Assembly: GCA_035934995.1 (NCBI GenBank)
Contig: DASYXI010000037.1
Coordinates: 1 to 64,000, forward strand
DNA from: REEB95 sp035934995
Lineage (GTDB): Bacteria > Pseudomonadota > Alphaproteobacteria > ATCC43930 > CGMCC-115725
Reading direction: 5' to 3'
Length of the DNA stretch: 64,000 bases
Of this stretch, positions 42,929 through 51,966 are shown piece by piece. Below the pieces are notes generated by a model, which saw only the letters and a program-made list of their open reading frames with translations, was not told the origin of the DNA and made no database searches. How positions within the stretch are numbered: the first letter of the stretch is position 1; each line of letters starts with the position of its first letter. Position numbers and translations under genes: made by a program.

Positions 42929-43291
42929 ATGGTTCTGGGGATTGGAATGAGCAAGCGGCGTTGGGCCTTGAGTGCCAGTGTGGCACTGGTCGACAAGAAC
43001 GTTCAGGCGCACGCTGATCTCGTCCAACGCGTCCAGACATGCAGCGCTGGTGGTGCCGACACTGCGGCGAGATTGAAACAGGCGTTCGGGCGCTACGAAG
43101 CGGCGCAGGCCGAACGCGATCAGGTGCGCGGCGATCTCGCCGACGCCGAAGTCCGTTATCTGACCATCGTCAGTCAGGCGCCGCGAATGCTGCAAGACCC
43201 GGGCGTGCCGGTTGACATGCTGTGGACCGAACCTCGAGCCGTCAGGTCGATCACGCGGTGCTGGTCGTCACCGTCGGCGGGCAGAGCTTGA
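42929..43291 (+). pseudogene. Relic of a TolC-family outer-membrane efflux/secretion protein
   Basis: Reads KNVQAHADLVQRVQTC, then AARLKQAFGRYEAAQAERDQ and LADAEVRYLTIVSQAPRMLQ. This is the helical heptad pattern of a TolC/LapE-type protein (one repeat of the long coiled coil with its DAE-RYL--VG-P turn). Only about 100 residues remain of the usual 400-500, with neither signal peptide nor barrel. The frame is closed by unrelated residues after about 43222, where a second relic starts in another frame. Confidence 0.5.
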
Positions 43292-43440
43292 TGCTGGACA
43301 ATCTGGCGTCGCGCGTCGTTTCGGCGGCGTCCAACCCAAATTACCGGGCGTACTATTCGATTAACGAAGCCGGCTGGTGGATGTACCTGCCCAGCCCGCT
43401 GACCCCGCAGACCCTCAGCCGGCAGGTGGCCGCTCGATAA
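43222..43440 (+). pseudogene. Relic of a LapG-like transglutaminase-type cysteine protease (BTLCP)
   Basis: VDHAVLVVTVGGQSLMLDNL carries the His and Asp parts of the Cys-His-Asp triad of bacterial transglutaminase-like cysteine proteases, and AYYSINEAGWWMYLP is the typical tail. The preceding half with the catalytic Cys is absent, so the 72-codon frame (GTG at 43222) is a C-terminal remnant. LapG-type proteases cut surface adhesins that are exported through LapBCE, whose outer-membrane part is TolC-like, which matches the relic just upstream. The joint between the two relics looks like a deletion. Confidence 0.5.
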
Positions 43441-43474
43441 AGCGACGCTAGGGTTAGCGTATCGTTTGCGCTTT
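43439..43474 (+). terminator. Structured sequence after the protease relic, possible old terminator
   Basis: Inner hairpin ACGCTA/TAGCGT (43445-43450, 43455-43460, 4-nt loop) inside outer arms AAAGCG/CGCTTT (43439-43444, 43469-43474). A weak T run follows, so termination is uncertain. Confidence 0.3.
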
Positions 43475-43769
43475 ACGGCTGTAAAAATTGCGGACGGTAA
43501 GAGCTAAAAACCGGCCTAGTGGGCCGAATGGGCTTGCTTATTTGGCCGCAAATCCGGTACGGTTTTTGCGGTGAATGGCGGCGGGTTCGGAACCACGACC
43601 CGCACGCGTCAAGCCGGCATAGACCGGTGGACAGGGACGGCAAACGCCGCAGACCTCCATTCTCCGAGTTTAGGCGAGCGCTTCGTCAAGGGCGCCAACG
43701 CGTATTGGTGCAAGCTCCGGGACAGGAGCGACGACACCTCGTGTATCCAGTTGGTCTAATGGGGGGCCA
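43475..43769. other. Gene-poor stretch before the M23 peptidase
   Basis: About 295 bp. A 62-codon frame (GTG 43571 to TAA 43759) ends 10 nt before the peptidase start but has no convincing ribosome site and resembles no family I know. Presumably holds the promoter of the peptidase-bactofilin operon; I cannot pick out a clear -35/-10 pair. Confidence 0.4.
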
Positions 43770-45218
43770 TTGGTCGGCGGTCTGCGTGATCTAGGGGAAC
43801 GCCTGTTTCCCGAGCGCCAACTGCTAGTGCGCTCGACGGAACACGTCCGTTCCGTGCTGCTGCCAGGTTGGCTGCAGGCGATGATCGTGGTCGCCTGCAT
43901 CGGCACCCTTGGCGGCGCCAGCTATTTGACCGTCGGTTATTTTTCGCTTCATCGCGACGTCAATCACGCCGCCGCCGTCGCGTCCAGCGAACCGGCCGCG
44001 CCGCAACCCGCCGCGCAGGCGCAGGCCAATTCCGAAGCGCAAGCCGTCGCCACCCTCAATCAGCAGCTCGCCGCCATCAACGGACAATATGCGGCGCTCA
44101 AGCAGAATTACGACGCGATGGTCGCCAGCCAATCGGCTCAGGCGGTCGCTCCGACGCAGCAGGATCTGCAGCAGAAGCTCGCCGCGGCGCAGCAGCAATT
44201 GTCGAACAACGGCGGCAACGTCGCGCAGCTGAAGAAATCGGTCGACGAATTGCACGCCGAACTAAAGCGGTCCGAACAGGCCCGCACGGCCGAGACAACG
44301 CACACACGGCAGCTTGAAGACGCGATGCAGACGCTGACGGCGCGCGCCAACCTTTTGAAAGCCATCGCCGACAGCAAGGACGAGCAGCTTACGCGGCTGC
44401 GGGCTCAACTGGCGAAGCCGGGCGAACAAGTCGGCGCCGTTCCGCCGACGAGCGCACCGGCACCGGCCGCGGCGCCGAAGCCCACCAGCGATTCTCTGGA
44501 AACTCTGCCCGGCAAGCATAGCGCGCTCGCACCGGAGACAGTCGGCGAAGGCGCCGCGCTCAACGCACCGGCGCAACCGGTTGCGCAGCTTGAGACGCAC
44601 GATGTCGCGCGTCACCCGACGAGCCGGCTCGAAGAAGTTCTGGCCTCGACCGGCGTCGATCTCGACAAGATCATCGGCCATATCAGTCAGCAATCCGAAC
44701 CTGCCATGGGTGGCCCGTTCGTTTCGCTCGACAGCATGCGTAGCAACGCCGCCGAACAGCAGCGCGTCGCCGCTCTGCTGAAGGTCGCAAAGATTTTGCC
44801 GCTGCGTGCGCCGCTTGAGGTGCATTACGGAATCGGCAGCCCATTCGGCGCGCGGACCGATCCATTCAACGGACGTCCGGAATTCCATACCGGCATCGAT
44901 CTCGACGCGCCTTACCGCACGACGGTCTATAGCACCGCCCCGGGCGTCGTCATCTTCACCGGCTGGAAAGAAGGTTACGGCCGCACGATCGAAATCGACC
45001 ACGGTCACGGCATTGTAACGCTCTACGCCCATCTTCATCGCATCATGGTGGCGAATGGCGAGCGCGTTGCGGCGCATGTGAAGATCGCCCAGCTGGGCAG
45101 CACCGGCCGCAGCACCGGCCCCCATCTCCATTACGAAATTCGCCTCGACGGCAGACCGGTCAACCCCGAGAAGTTTCTGGAGGCTGGCAAAAATGTGGTT
45201 CAAGCGAGCGCACACTAG
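43770..45218 (+). CDS. Membrane-anchored M23 endopeptidase (LytM type) with coiled coil
   Basis: 482 residues. A short cytoplasmic tail, one TM at about 34-58, a Gln/Ala-rich coiled coil at about 80-215, a linker, and a C-terminal LytM domain (about 350-475). The zinc site is intact: His373 and Asp377 in FHTGIDLD, and His452-x-His454 in GPHLHYEIR; HGHGIVTLYAHLH follows the family pattern. It cuts peptidoglycan cross-links in the periplasm. The start is TTG 43770 with a G-rich ribosome site; no ATG is available in frame upstream. Its end overlaps the bactofilin start by 26 nt. M23 peptidases paired with bactofilins control cell shape. Confidence 0.88.
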   Translation: MVGGLRDLGERLFPERQLLVRSTEHVRSVLLPGWLQAMIVVACIGTLGGASYLTVGYFSLHRDVNHAAAVASSEPAAPQPAAQAQANSEAQAVATLNQQLAAINGQYAALKQNYDAMVASQSAQAVAPTQQDLQQKLAAAQQQLSNNGGNVAQLKKSVDELHAELKRSEQARTAETTHTRQLEDAMQTLTARANLLKAIADSKDEQLTRLRAQLAKPGEQVGAVPPTSAPAPAAAPKPTSDSLETLPGKHSALAPETVGEGAALNAPAQPVAQLETHDVARHPTSRLEEVLASTGVDLDKIIGHISQQSEPAMGGPFVSLDSMRSNAAEQQRVAALLKVAKILPLRAPLEVHYGIGSPFGARTDPFNGRPEFHTGIDLDAPYRTTVYSTAPGVVIFTGWKEGYGRTIEIDHGHGIVTLYAHLHRIMVANGERVAAHVKIAQLGSTGRSTGPHLHYEIRLDGRPVNPEKFLEAGKNVVQASAH

Positions 45219-45672
45219 CCCGGCCGGCCACGCCTTCGTCGGGAGCGAGAACCGGCGTTCGGTGCCGTCGATCCTCAGTGCCGGCCTCAAGCTCGAAGGC
45301 GACATCGTGAGCGACGGCGAGGTGCATATCCTCGGTCATCATTCGGGCAACATCGTCGCGCGTCGGGTCACGATCGGCGAGGGCGGCACAGTCACCGGTA
45401 CCATCGAGGCCGAAAACGTCGTGATCAACGGCACGCTGTCGGGCCGCGTTTCGGCGACCGGAATCGTGTTCGGGCGCGCGGCCTCCGTCACCGCGGATAT
45501 CATCTACGTCCAGATGCGGGTCGAGCCGGGCGCGTCTTACGAAGGCTATAGCCGGCGCGTCGAAGCCATCGAGGCTTTCGCTGCCGAGCAAATGCAACTG
45601 TCGCCGCCGCTGCGCCAACAGATCGAACGTTTGCGCACGCCGCACGCCGAAGTCGCCGGCAACGCCGACTAG
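45193..45672 (+). CDS. Bactofilin (polymer-forming cytoskeletal protein)
   Basis: 159 residues. A central beta-helix of short hydrophobic repeats (AGLKLEGDIVSDGEVHILG, RRVTIGEGGTVTGTIEA, GTLSGRVSATGIVF) is typical of bactofilins, which form filaments at the inner membrane without nucleotides. Basic N-terminus (MWFKRAH) and a helical C-terminal tail. Coupled to the M23 peptidase (26-nt overlap), which it probably positions; analogous pairs exist in Helicobacter (CcmA with Csd1) and in stalked or budding alphaproteobacteria. Confidence 0.92.
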   Translation: MWFKRAHTSPAGHAFVGSENRRSVPSILSAGLKLEGDIVSDGEVHILGHHSGNIVARRVTIGEGGTVTGTIEAENVVINGTLSGRVSATGIVFGRAASVTADIIYVQMRVEPGASYEGYSRRVEAIEAFAAEQMQLSPPLRQQIERLRTPHAEVAGNAD

Positions 45673-46671
45673 CTAATTGGCGCCGCGGGCGAGCGCGCCT
45701 TCGAACATTTCCCGATCGACATTGCCGCCCGACGCGACGACCGCGATGCATTTCGCGTCGCCGAGTTTGCCGGTTAAGACCGCTGCCAGCGCCGCGGCGC
45801 CGCCGGGCTCAAGCACCAGCTTGAGGTCGCTGAAGGCGACCGCCATGGCGCGACGGACGTCGTCGTCGCTGACCGTGAAGCTGCCGGCGACGTGGCGTTG
45901 CGCGATCGCGAAGGGCAGTGCGCCGGGCATCGGTGCTAACAGGCAGTCGCAGATCGACGCGCCCCTCGGGCCGTTGGCGGTAAGCTGTCCCGCTGCTAGC
46001 GACCGCCGCATGTCGTCGAAGCCAGCGGGCTCTGCGGCGTAAACGCGGATCGCCGGTTGGGTGCCGGCAACGGCGAGCGCGATTCCGCCGACCAGACCGC
46101 CGCCGCTGCACGGCGCGATGATAATTTCGGGCATGCAGCCGAGCTCCGCCGCCTGGCGCATGATTTCGAGCGCCACCGTACCCTGGCCGGCGATGACGCG
46201 CGGATCGTCAAACGGTGGAATCAGCGCCGCTTTCTGCTCGCGAGCGATGCGCTCGGCGATCGCCTCGCGGCTCTCGCGCTGCCGATCGTACGGCACCACG
46301 ATCGCGCCATAGGCGTGCGTGTTCGTTGTCTTGATCGCGGGTGCATCGGCCGGCATGACGATTGTCGCCGAGATTCCGAGTTGTTGGGCCGCGGCCGCCA
46401 CGCCTTGCGCATGGTTGCCCGACGAGAACGCGACGACGCCGCGTTTGCGCGCGGCCGCGTCGAGCGACAGAACCGTGTTGAGCGCACCGCGGAACTTGAA
46501 CGAGCCAGTGCGCTGCAAATTCTCGGCCTTGACCAGAACGCGCCGACCGACCCGGGCATCCAACAGCGATGAGGTGAGCAGGGGCGTTATGACAATTTGA
46601 CCGGCCAAGCGCCGCGCCGCGGCTTCGATCGCCGCCCGGTCCGGCGTCGGCATTGCCGCATCGTCGGCCAT
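45673..46671 (-). CDS. PLP-dependent threonine/serine dehydratase (short, no ACT domain)
   Basis: 332 residues. Deaminates threonine or serine to the 2-oxo acid. Lys59 in GSFKFRGAL holds PLP; SSGNHAQGVA, PCSGGGLVGG and VVASGGNVD are cofactor-binding motifs. There is no C-terminal regulatory ACT domain, so it is the catabolic or racemase-related type rather than biosynthetic IlvA. ATG 46671 chosen. It is 2 nt downstream of the HAD gene on the same strand, so they form an operon with slt further upstream. It converges on the bactofilin gene with no gap. Confidence 0.9.
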   Translation of the reverse strand: MADDAAMPTPDRAAIEAAARRLAGQIVITPLLTSSLLDARVGRRVLVKAENLQRTGSFKFRGALNTVLSLDAAARKRGVVAFSSGNHAQGVAAAAQQLGISATIVMPADAPAIKTTNTHAYGAIVVPYDRQRESREAIAERIAREQKAALIPPFDDPRVIAGQGTVALEIMRQAAELGCMPEIIIAPCSGGGLVGGIALAVAGTQPAIRVYAAEPAGFDDMRRSLAAGQLTANGPRGASICDCLLAPMPGALPFAIAQRHVAGSFTVSDDDVRRAMAVAFSDLKLVLEPGGAAALAAVLTGKLGDAKCIAVVASGGNVDREMFEGALARGAN

Positions 46672-46673
46672 GG

Positions 46674-47360
46674 CTAAATCCCCAGCAGCGTTGGCAGTTC
46701 GTCGAGCCGGGTAATCTGGGCGACCGGCTTGGCCGGCAGCCGCTCGGTCTTCGCACCGGCGCGATTGACCCAGATCGCCTTGAAGCCGAAAGCGCTCGCA
46801 CCGGCGACGTCCCAACCGTTCGACGAGACGAAGCCAATACGCTCCGGCTTGACGCCGAGCCGGTCGACGGCGAGTTGGTAAACGCGGGGATGCGGCTTGT
46901 AGATCCCGACTTCTTCGACCGAGAGAACGGGATCGATCAGCGCCGCGAGGCCGGCCGACTTGACGGCGGCTGCCAGCATCTTGGGCGTGCCGTTGGACAG
47001 GATCGCCGCCGGCCGGTTCGCCCGCCGCAACGCCGTGAGCGCGACGGCGGCATCGGGATAGACCGACAGCTCGAGATAAAGATCCATCAAGCGTTTCCTA
47101 AGCGCCGTATCGGCAATCCCCAACGCGTCCATCGCGAAGTCGAGCGCGTCGCCGGTGACCTGCCAGAAATCCGCGTGCTGGCCCATCAAGCTGCGCAGCC
47201 ACGTGTAATGCAATTGCGACGTTCGCCACTGCACGGCGAGCGCGTCGGCCTTGGCGCCGAGAACATCGGCGCAGCGCTTGGCCGCCGAGCCGACGTCAAA
47301 CAGCGTGCCATAGGCATCGAAGACGCAGGCATCGATGGCGCTGAGCTCGGCGTGCGTCAT
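46674..47360 (-). CDS. HAD-family hydrolase, haloacid dehalogenase type II
   Basis: 228 residues. CVFDAYGTLFD gives the nucleophile Asp15; AILSNGTPKM (motif II), GIYKPHPRVYQLA (motif III Lys) and SSNGWDVAGASAFG (motif IV) follow. Family members hydrolyse L-2-haloacids with inversion; the natural substrate here is unknown, and the genes around it do not suggest one. One nt separates it from slt. Confidence 0.9.
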   Translation of the reverse strand: MTHAELSAIDACVFDAYGTLFDVGSAAKRCADVLGAKADALAVQWRTSQLHYTWLRSLMGQHADFWQVTGDALDFAMDALGIADTALRKRLMDLYLELSVYPDAAVALTALRRANRPAAILSNGTPKMLAAAVKSAGLAALIDPVLSVEEVGIYKPHPRVYQLAVDRLGVKPERIGFVSSNGWDVAGASAFGFKAIWVNRAGAKTERLPAKPVAQITRLDELPTLLGI

Positions 47361-47361
47361 C

Positions 47362-49329
47362 TCAGCGTTTCAAGTCGCTGGCAAGCGTGAACGTGCTGCC
47401 GGTTTGGCCGAGGCGCATGCGATAGATCTGCAGGTTCTCCAGGACGCGCTGAACGTAGTTGCGTGTTTCGGAATATGGGATGCACTCAACCCAGTCGATC
47501 ACATTCACGCCTTCGGCTCGCGGATCGCCGTAAAGACTCATCCAGTCCTTCACATGCGCCGGCCCGGCGTTATAGGCGGCGATCGCCAACACATACGAGC
47601 CCGAGAACGTCGACAACAATTGATCGAGATAGGCACGGCCGAGCGTGACGTTGTAGCCCCGGTCGGTCGTCAGCCGCTTCTGCGAGAAGCGCAGATGCAG
47701 CGCCTTGGCGATCAGGCTGGCGGTGTGCGGCATCAGTTGCATCAAGCCGCGGGCGCCGACCCGGCTGACCGCCTCGTGCGAGAACGCACTCTCCTGCCGG
47801 GTGATGGCCAAGAGCAACGGGGTTTCGACATTGCCGCCCTTCGGCAGGGTTGGAATTGGATAGCCCTCGGCAATCAGGTTGATGCCCGCATAACTCGCGC
47901 GCTTCGCCGCTTCGACTTCGAGATCGGGGCGGTCGATTTCATGCGCCAAGCGCGCCATCAGCATGTATTGGTCGGCGGTCGCGGCCTGTTCGAGCAGATG
48001 GCGGAAAAACGGCGTCACGACCTCGTCGGCGTCGGCCGCGCCGAGATCGCGCGTGAGCCGTACCAGCTCGCGCCGGTTGAAGGCGTTGGTTTCCGCCGCC
48101 GACGGCTGAGGCTCGCGGCTGGCCTTGACCGGCGCCACGCCCGGCATCGACGCCGCCAGCTGTCCGTAATAGGTCGTGAAGCGCTCAGCCGCGGTGTCGA
48201 ACCACGCGGCGGCAAGCTGGTGATATTCCATCGCATCGGCGGCGCGGCCCGCCCAATAGGCGCCGCGAGCGATGGTGATCGGCAACGTCGCGGCGTTGTA
48301 GAGCTTGACGAAATGAGCGTAGGCAACGTCGGGTTGGTGAAGAAAGCGCAGCGCGATCCAACCGGACAGGAATTCAATGTCGGCGAAATTCTGGCCGCTC
48401 GACGCTTGTTGCTGCTCGGCGACGCGGAACGCGAGGTCCGGCCGCCCGATGGCAAGGGCGCGCCGCGCCATGATCTGGCGCTCGTTCGCCCATTGTGTCG
48501 CATGCGCTTGGTCCGGCGGCGCGACGACGAGAAGATCGAGCGCGCCGTCGTCGAGGTTCTTGATCCGGCGCCAGCGGATGCGGTCGTACAACAGGCCGAT
48601 ATCGTTGCGGTATTCAGCCGGCACATTGTCGACCAGGCTGTCGGCGTTGCCGGCAAACGTCAGCAGCGCGATACGCGCCTCGGCAATGGACTGCGCGTTG
48701 GCGGGCACCAGCGGCAGCATGCGCTGCGCCGCCGCAACCTGGCCGCTCCACAGCAATCGATCGAGCCGCTGCACATGATCTTCGACGCGCAGATATTCGT
48801 GATAGCGCTGATACATCGACCGCTCGTCGAAGGCCGAGACGTCGCTTTTGATCCACACGGCGCTGATGCGCATTTGCGCCTCGTTGGCGCGTCCCATGGC
48901 GATCCAGATATCGGCTTGCCGCAATTTGCCGGCGACAGTGATCGGGGGATGGGTTGTGAACCAGGCTTCAAGCGTGCCGTCCGGCACGCCGGTCATCGCT
49001 TCTTCGGCGGCTTCTTCGAGCGCGTTTTGTCCGGGCCAATCCGGGTGCGTCGTGATGAAATGCGTGATCTCGCCGAAGCCGGCGCCGTTGGCGCCTTTAA
49101 TGATCGCCAGCCAATGCAGCGCCTCGCGCGGCAATGGATCGTGTGCCGGCGCTGCGTCGCGCGCGGCGCCTTTCCAGTTGCTCTTCTGCGCATCCGCAAA
49201 CGCGGCGTGATAGGCGCGGCGGTCATTGGTCGAGAGGGTCTGGGCATGCGCAACACTCATGCCCAGCAACGCGCCGGCCGTGATAACGGTTAGACAGACG
49301 CCCAACCGCCGCTTCGCGACGAAATCCAA
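47362..49329 (-). CDS. slt: Soluble lytic murein transglycosylase
   Basis: 655 residues with a signal peptide (about 1-29, ending AHAQT). A long alpha-helical superhelix (about 30-480) is followed by the catalytic SLT domain: ITRQESAFSHEAVSRVGARG with the catalytic Glu, GLMQLMPHTA, and YVLAIAAYNAGPAHV. It cleaves peptidoglycan strands to 1,6-anhydro-MurNAc products, which AnmK (11699-12769) could recycle. It starts the slt-HAD-dehydratase operon and is divergent from dapA. Confidence 0.93.
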   Translation of the reverse strand: MDFVAKRRLGVCLTVITAGALLGMSVAHAQTLSTNDRRAYHAAFADAQKSNWKGAARDAAPAHDPLPREALHWLAIIKGANGAGFGEITHFITTHPDWPGQNALEEAAEEAMTGVPDGTLEAWFTTHPPITVAGKLRQADIWIAMGRANEAQMRISAVWIKSDVSAFDERSMYQRYHEYLRVEDHVQRLDRLLWSGQVAAAQRMLPLVPANAQSIAEARIALLTFAGNADSLVDNVPAEYRNDIGLLYDRIRWRRIKNLDDGALDLLVVAPPDQAHATQWANERQIMARRALAIGRPDLAFRVAEQQQASSGQNFADIEFLSGWIALRFLHQPDVAYAHFVKLYNAATLPITIARGAYWAGRAADAMEYHQLAAAWFDTAAERFTTYYGQLAASMPGVAPVKASREPQPSAAETNAFNRRELVRLTRDLGAADADEVVTPFFRHLLEQAATADQYMLMARLAHEIDRPDLEVEAAKRASYAGINLIAEGYPIPTLPKGGNVETPLLLAITRQESAFSHEAVSRVGARGLMQLMPHTASLIAKALHLRFSQKRLTTDRGYNVTLGRAYLDQLLSTFSGSYVLAIAAYNAGPAHVKDWMSLYGDPRAEGVNVIDWVECIPYSETRNYVQRVLENLQIYRMRLGQTGSTFTLASDLKR

Positions 49330-49476
49330 GTGGGTCTCCCCGCCTGGATATTAGCCGCCGGGGCGGCGGCTGTCAGGTCCGGACGCGTTGGCCGCGCCGC
49401 GATTGCCCTCGGACGCGTACGGGCGCTATTTTGGCTTATCGCGCGGTTCCGAGGGGCCGCGTCCCGGGAGGTTGGT

Positions 49477-50352
49477 ATGTTTAAGGGTTCGCTGGTCGCG
49501 CTGATCACGCCGTTCCGCAACGGAGCGATCGATGAAAGGGCGTTCCAGGGGCTCGTCGATTGGCAGATCACGCAGGGTACGCACGGCGTCGTTCCGTGCG
49601 GCACCACCGGCGAATCGCCGACGCTGTCGCATGCCGAACACAAGCGCGTGGTCGAGTTGTGCGTCGAGGCCGCGCGTGGCCGTGTGCCGGTGATCGCCGG
49701 TACGGGTTCGAACTCGACCGCCGAAGCGATCGAGCTGACTCAGCACGCCAAGCGGGCGGGGGTCGACGCGGCGTTGGTGGTGACGCCTTATTACAACAAG
49801 CCAACGCAGGAAGGCCTGTACCAGCATTACAAGGCGATCAACGACGCCGTCGATCTGCCGTTGCTGATCTACAACATTCCGGGCCGCTGCGTCGTCGATA
49901 TGAGCGTCGACACCATGGCACGGCTCGCCAAGCTGCCGAACGTCGTCGGCGTGAAGGACGCGACGAACGATTTGGCGCGGCCGCTCAAGACTCGGGCGAC
50001 GTGCGGCGACGCGTTCTGCATCTTGTCGGGCGAGGACGCGACCGCTTTGTCGTTTCGCGCCAACGGCGGCGACGGCTGCATCTCGGTCACGGCGAACATT
50101 GCGCCGCGCGCGTGCGCGGAGATGCACGAAGCCTGGGACAAGGGCGACACCGCCGGGGCGATGAAAACCAACATGCGGCTGGCCGCGCTGCACGACGCGC
50201 TGTTCGTCGAGACCAGCCCGGCGCCGGTCAAGTATGCGGCTTCGCTGCTCGGCAAATCGTCGCCCGAGGTGCGGCTGCCGTTGGTGCCCGCGTCGCCGGC
50301 CGCACAGGTCCGCGTCAAGGACGCGATGCGCTCGGCCGGGCTGCTGAACTGA
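49477..50352 (+). CDS. dapA: 4-hydroxy-tetrahydrodipicolinate synthase
   Basis: 291 residues. Condenses pyruvate with aspartate semialdehyde for lysine and meso-DAP synthesis. Schiff-base Lys160 in VVGVKDAT, the PYYNKPTQEG Tyr, IYNIPGR with the carboxylate-binding Arg, and GTTGES at the N-terminus are all present. ATG 49477 is preceded by GGGAGG. smpB follows 7 nt later, the usual alphaproteobacterial order. Confidence 0.96.
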   Translation: MFKGSLVALITPFRNGAIDERAFQGLVDWQITQGTHGVVPCGTTGESPTLSHAEHKRVVELCVEAARGRVPVIAGTGSNSTAEAIELTQHAKRAGVDAALVVTPYYNKPTQEGLYQHYKAINDAVDLPLLIYNIPGRCVVDMSVDTMARLAKLPNVVGVKDATNDLARPLKTRATCGDAFCILSGEDATALSFRANGGDGCISVTANIAPRACAEMHEAWDKGDTAGAMKTNMRLAALHDALFVETSPAPVKYAASLLGKSSPEVRLPLVPASPAAQVRVKDAMRSAGLLN

Positions 50353-50359
50353 TCCGTCG

Positions 50360-50824
50360 ATGGCCTTGCGGGGCGACGAGAAATACGTCGCGCAAAATCG
50401 GCGTGCCCGTCACGACTACGCGATCCAAGAGACGATCGAGGCGGGACTGATGTTGGCCGGCACCGAGGTCAAGGTGCTGCGCGCCGGTCTTGCCAGCATT
50501 GCCGAAGCCTACGCGGCGGAGAAGGACGGCGCGATCTATCTGTTGAACGCGCATTTCCCCGCCTATCCGTCGGCGCGGATCAATCACGAGCCGCGGCGGC
50601 CTCGCAAATTGCTGCTGCGCAACCGGGAAATCGCAAAGCTGCTGGGCGCGGTGAAGCGCGAAGGCATCACGCTGGTGCCGCTGTCGATCTACTTCAACGA
50701 ACGCGGCCGCGCCAAACTCGCGCTCGGCGTCGCCAAGGGCAAACGCAAGGCCGACAAGCGCGAGGCCGAAAAAGAGCGCGATTGGCAGCGTTCGCGCGCC
50801 CGGCTCTTACGCGAGCGCGGCTAG
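50360..50824 (+). CDS. smpB: SsrA-binding protein (tmRNA partner)
   Basis: 154 residues. Binds tmRNA and rescues stalled ribosomes. QNRRARHDYAIQETIEAGLM, GTEVKVLRAG, the central NAHFPAYPSA and the basic tail GKRKADKREAEKERDWQR are the standard SmpB features. Likely co-transcribed with dapA. Confidence 0.96.
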   Translation: MALRGDEKYVAQNRRARHDYAIQETIEAGLMLAGTEVKVLRAGLASIAEAYAAEKDGAIYLLNAHFPAYPSARINHEPRRPRKLLLRNREIAKLLGAVKREGITLVPLSIYFNERGRAKLALGVAKGKRKADKREAEKERDWQRSRARLLRERG

Positions 50825-50825
50825 A

Positions 50826-51305
50826 CTACCGATCGTTCTCGGTTAGCTCGCGTTCGACTTCGTCCAGCTGATCCTCGCCGAAGACCTTGATGCCGTTGGC
50901 TCGCAACAAGGCAACGGTGCGGCCTTCGCCCGGGATCCGATCGATGAAATTCGGCGCAAAGATTTCACGCGAGCCGCACGACGGGCTCGCCTGCTTCAGG
51001 ATGGCAAGGGTGATGCCGTGCTTTTTCGCGAGGGCGAGCGCGGCTTGCGCGCCATGGTCGTATTCGGCGGTGACGTCGACGCCGAACAGTGTGACGACCC
51101 GGCTGCTGTCGAGGTCGACGCGCGCCCGGGGTCGCGGTGTCGGCAATCCGCCGGCGACTTCGGGACAGATATGGATCAGGCGGCCTTCGTCGCGCCACCG
51201 CTTGAAACGCGGATCGACGCACGGGCTGTCGCTGTCGTTGAAACGGACGCGATAGCCAACCACCGCTTCGCCGAGCAGGCAGGTGCTGACCAAAATCTTG
51301 CGCAT
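50826..51305 (-). CDS. DUF523 family protein
   Basis: 159 residues beginning MRKILVSTCLLGEAVVGYR, then ICPEVAGGLPTPRPRA and ILKQASPSCGSREIF. These Cys motifs (STCLLG, HICPE, SPSCG) are conserved in DUF523 and may form a metal or cluster site. Function not established; some family members are fused to other enzymes. 1 nt from the convergent smpB stop; the uracil-DNA glycosylase gene is 7 nt upstream on the same strand. Confidence 0.85.
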   Translation of the reverse strand: MRKILVSTCLLGEAVVGYRVRFNDSDSPCVDPRFKRWRDEGRLIHICPEVAGGLPTPRPRARVDLDSSRVVTLFGVDVTAEYDHGAQAALALAKKHGITLAILKQASPSCGSREIFAPNFIDRIPGEGRTVALLRANGIKVFGEDQLDEVERELTENDR

Positions 51306-51312
51306 GCCGGCA

Positions 51313-51966
51313 TTATGACGGCGTGAGTCGCCGTTTCAATTCGGCGAAAACCGCCTCGAACATCGCCGGCGTGAGCTGACCGGTGTTGGTATTGTAGCGC
51401 GAGCAGTGATAACTGTCGGCCAGGATTGGACCTTCCGGCAGGGCGTGGATCGCGCCATGTGCGAAGCGATAGCGCGCGCGCTTTTGTCCCCGCGCCGCCA
51501 GCACCGCTTGATGCGCGATCTGGCCGAGCGCGAGCACCGCAGCGAGGCGCGGCATGGCCGCGATCTCGGCCGCAAGGAATTGGCCGCAACTCCGGATTTC
51601 CGGCGTCTCGGGCTTGTTGGCCGGCGGCACGCAGCGGACCGCATTGGTGATCCGGCATCCGACCAACGTCAGGCCGTCGTCGACGCGGGCGTCATAGGTG
51701 CCGCGCGCGAAGCCGAATTTGATCAGCGTGCCGTAGAGCAGGACGCCCGCGTAGTCGCCGGTGAACGGTCGCCCGGTGCGGTTGGCGCCTTTGAGGCCTG
51801 GCGCCAATCCGACGATCAGGAGTTGCGCGTCGAGTTTGCCGAACGACGGCACGGGTGCATTGTGCCAAGCCGGCTCTGAAACGCGCTGCGCGGCACGGAA
51901 CGACACCAGGCGCGGACAGAGCGCGCAATCCTGCCCAGGCGCACCCGGGGCCGATGACGTGCTCAC
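51313..51966 (-). CDS. Uracil-DNA glycosylase family 5 (UDGb type)
   Basis: 217 residues. Removes uracil from DNA. The Fe-S-type cysteines begin CALCPRLV near the N-terminus; NAPVPSFGKLDAQLLIVGLA, PGLKGANRTGRPFTGDYAG (uracil-binding motif), RITNAVRCVPPANKP and the C-terminal DSYHCSRYNTNTG follow. GTG start at 51966 overlaps the NYN gene stop (GTGA), a coupling that favours this start. Confidence 0.85.
   Translation of the reverse strand: MSTSSAPGAPGQDCALCPRLVSFRAAQRVSEPAWHNAPVPSFGKLDAQLLIVGLAPGLKGANRTGRPFTGDYAGVLLYGTLIKFGFARGTYDARVDDGLTLVGCRITNAVRCVPPANKPETPEIRSCGQFLAAEIAAMPRLAAVLALGQIAHQAVLAARGQKRARYRFAHGAIHALPEGPILADSYHCSRYNTNTGQLTPAMFEAVFAELKRRLTPS

Noticed and set aside
43571..43759. 62-codon ORF just before the M23 peptidase
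   Set aside because: GTG start with no ribosome site and no recognisable family; kept only as a note in the intergenic entry.
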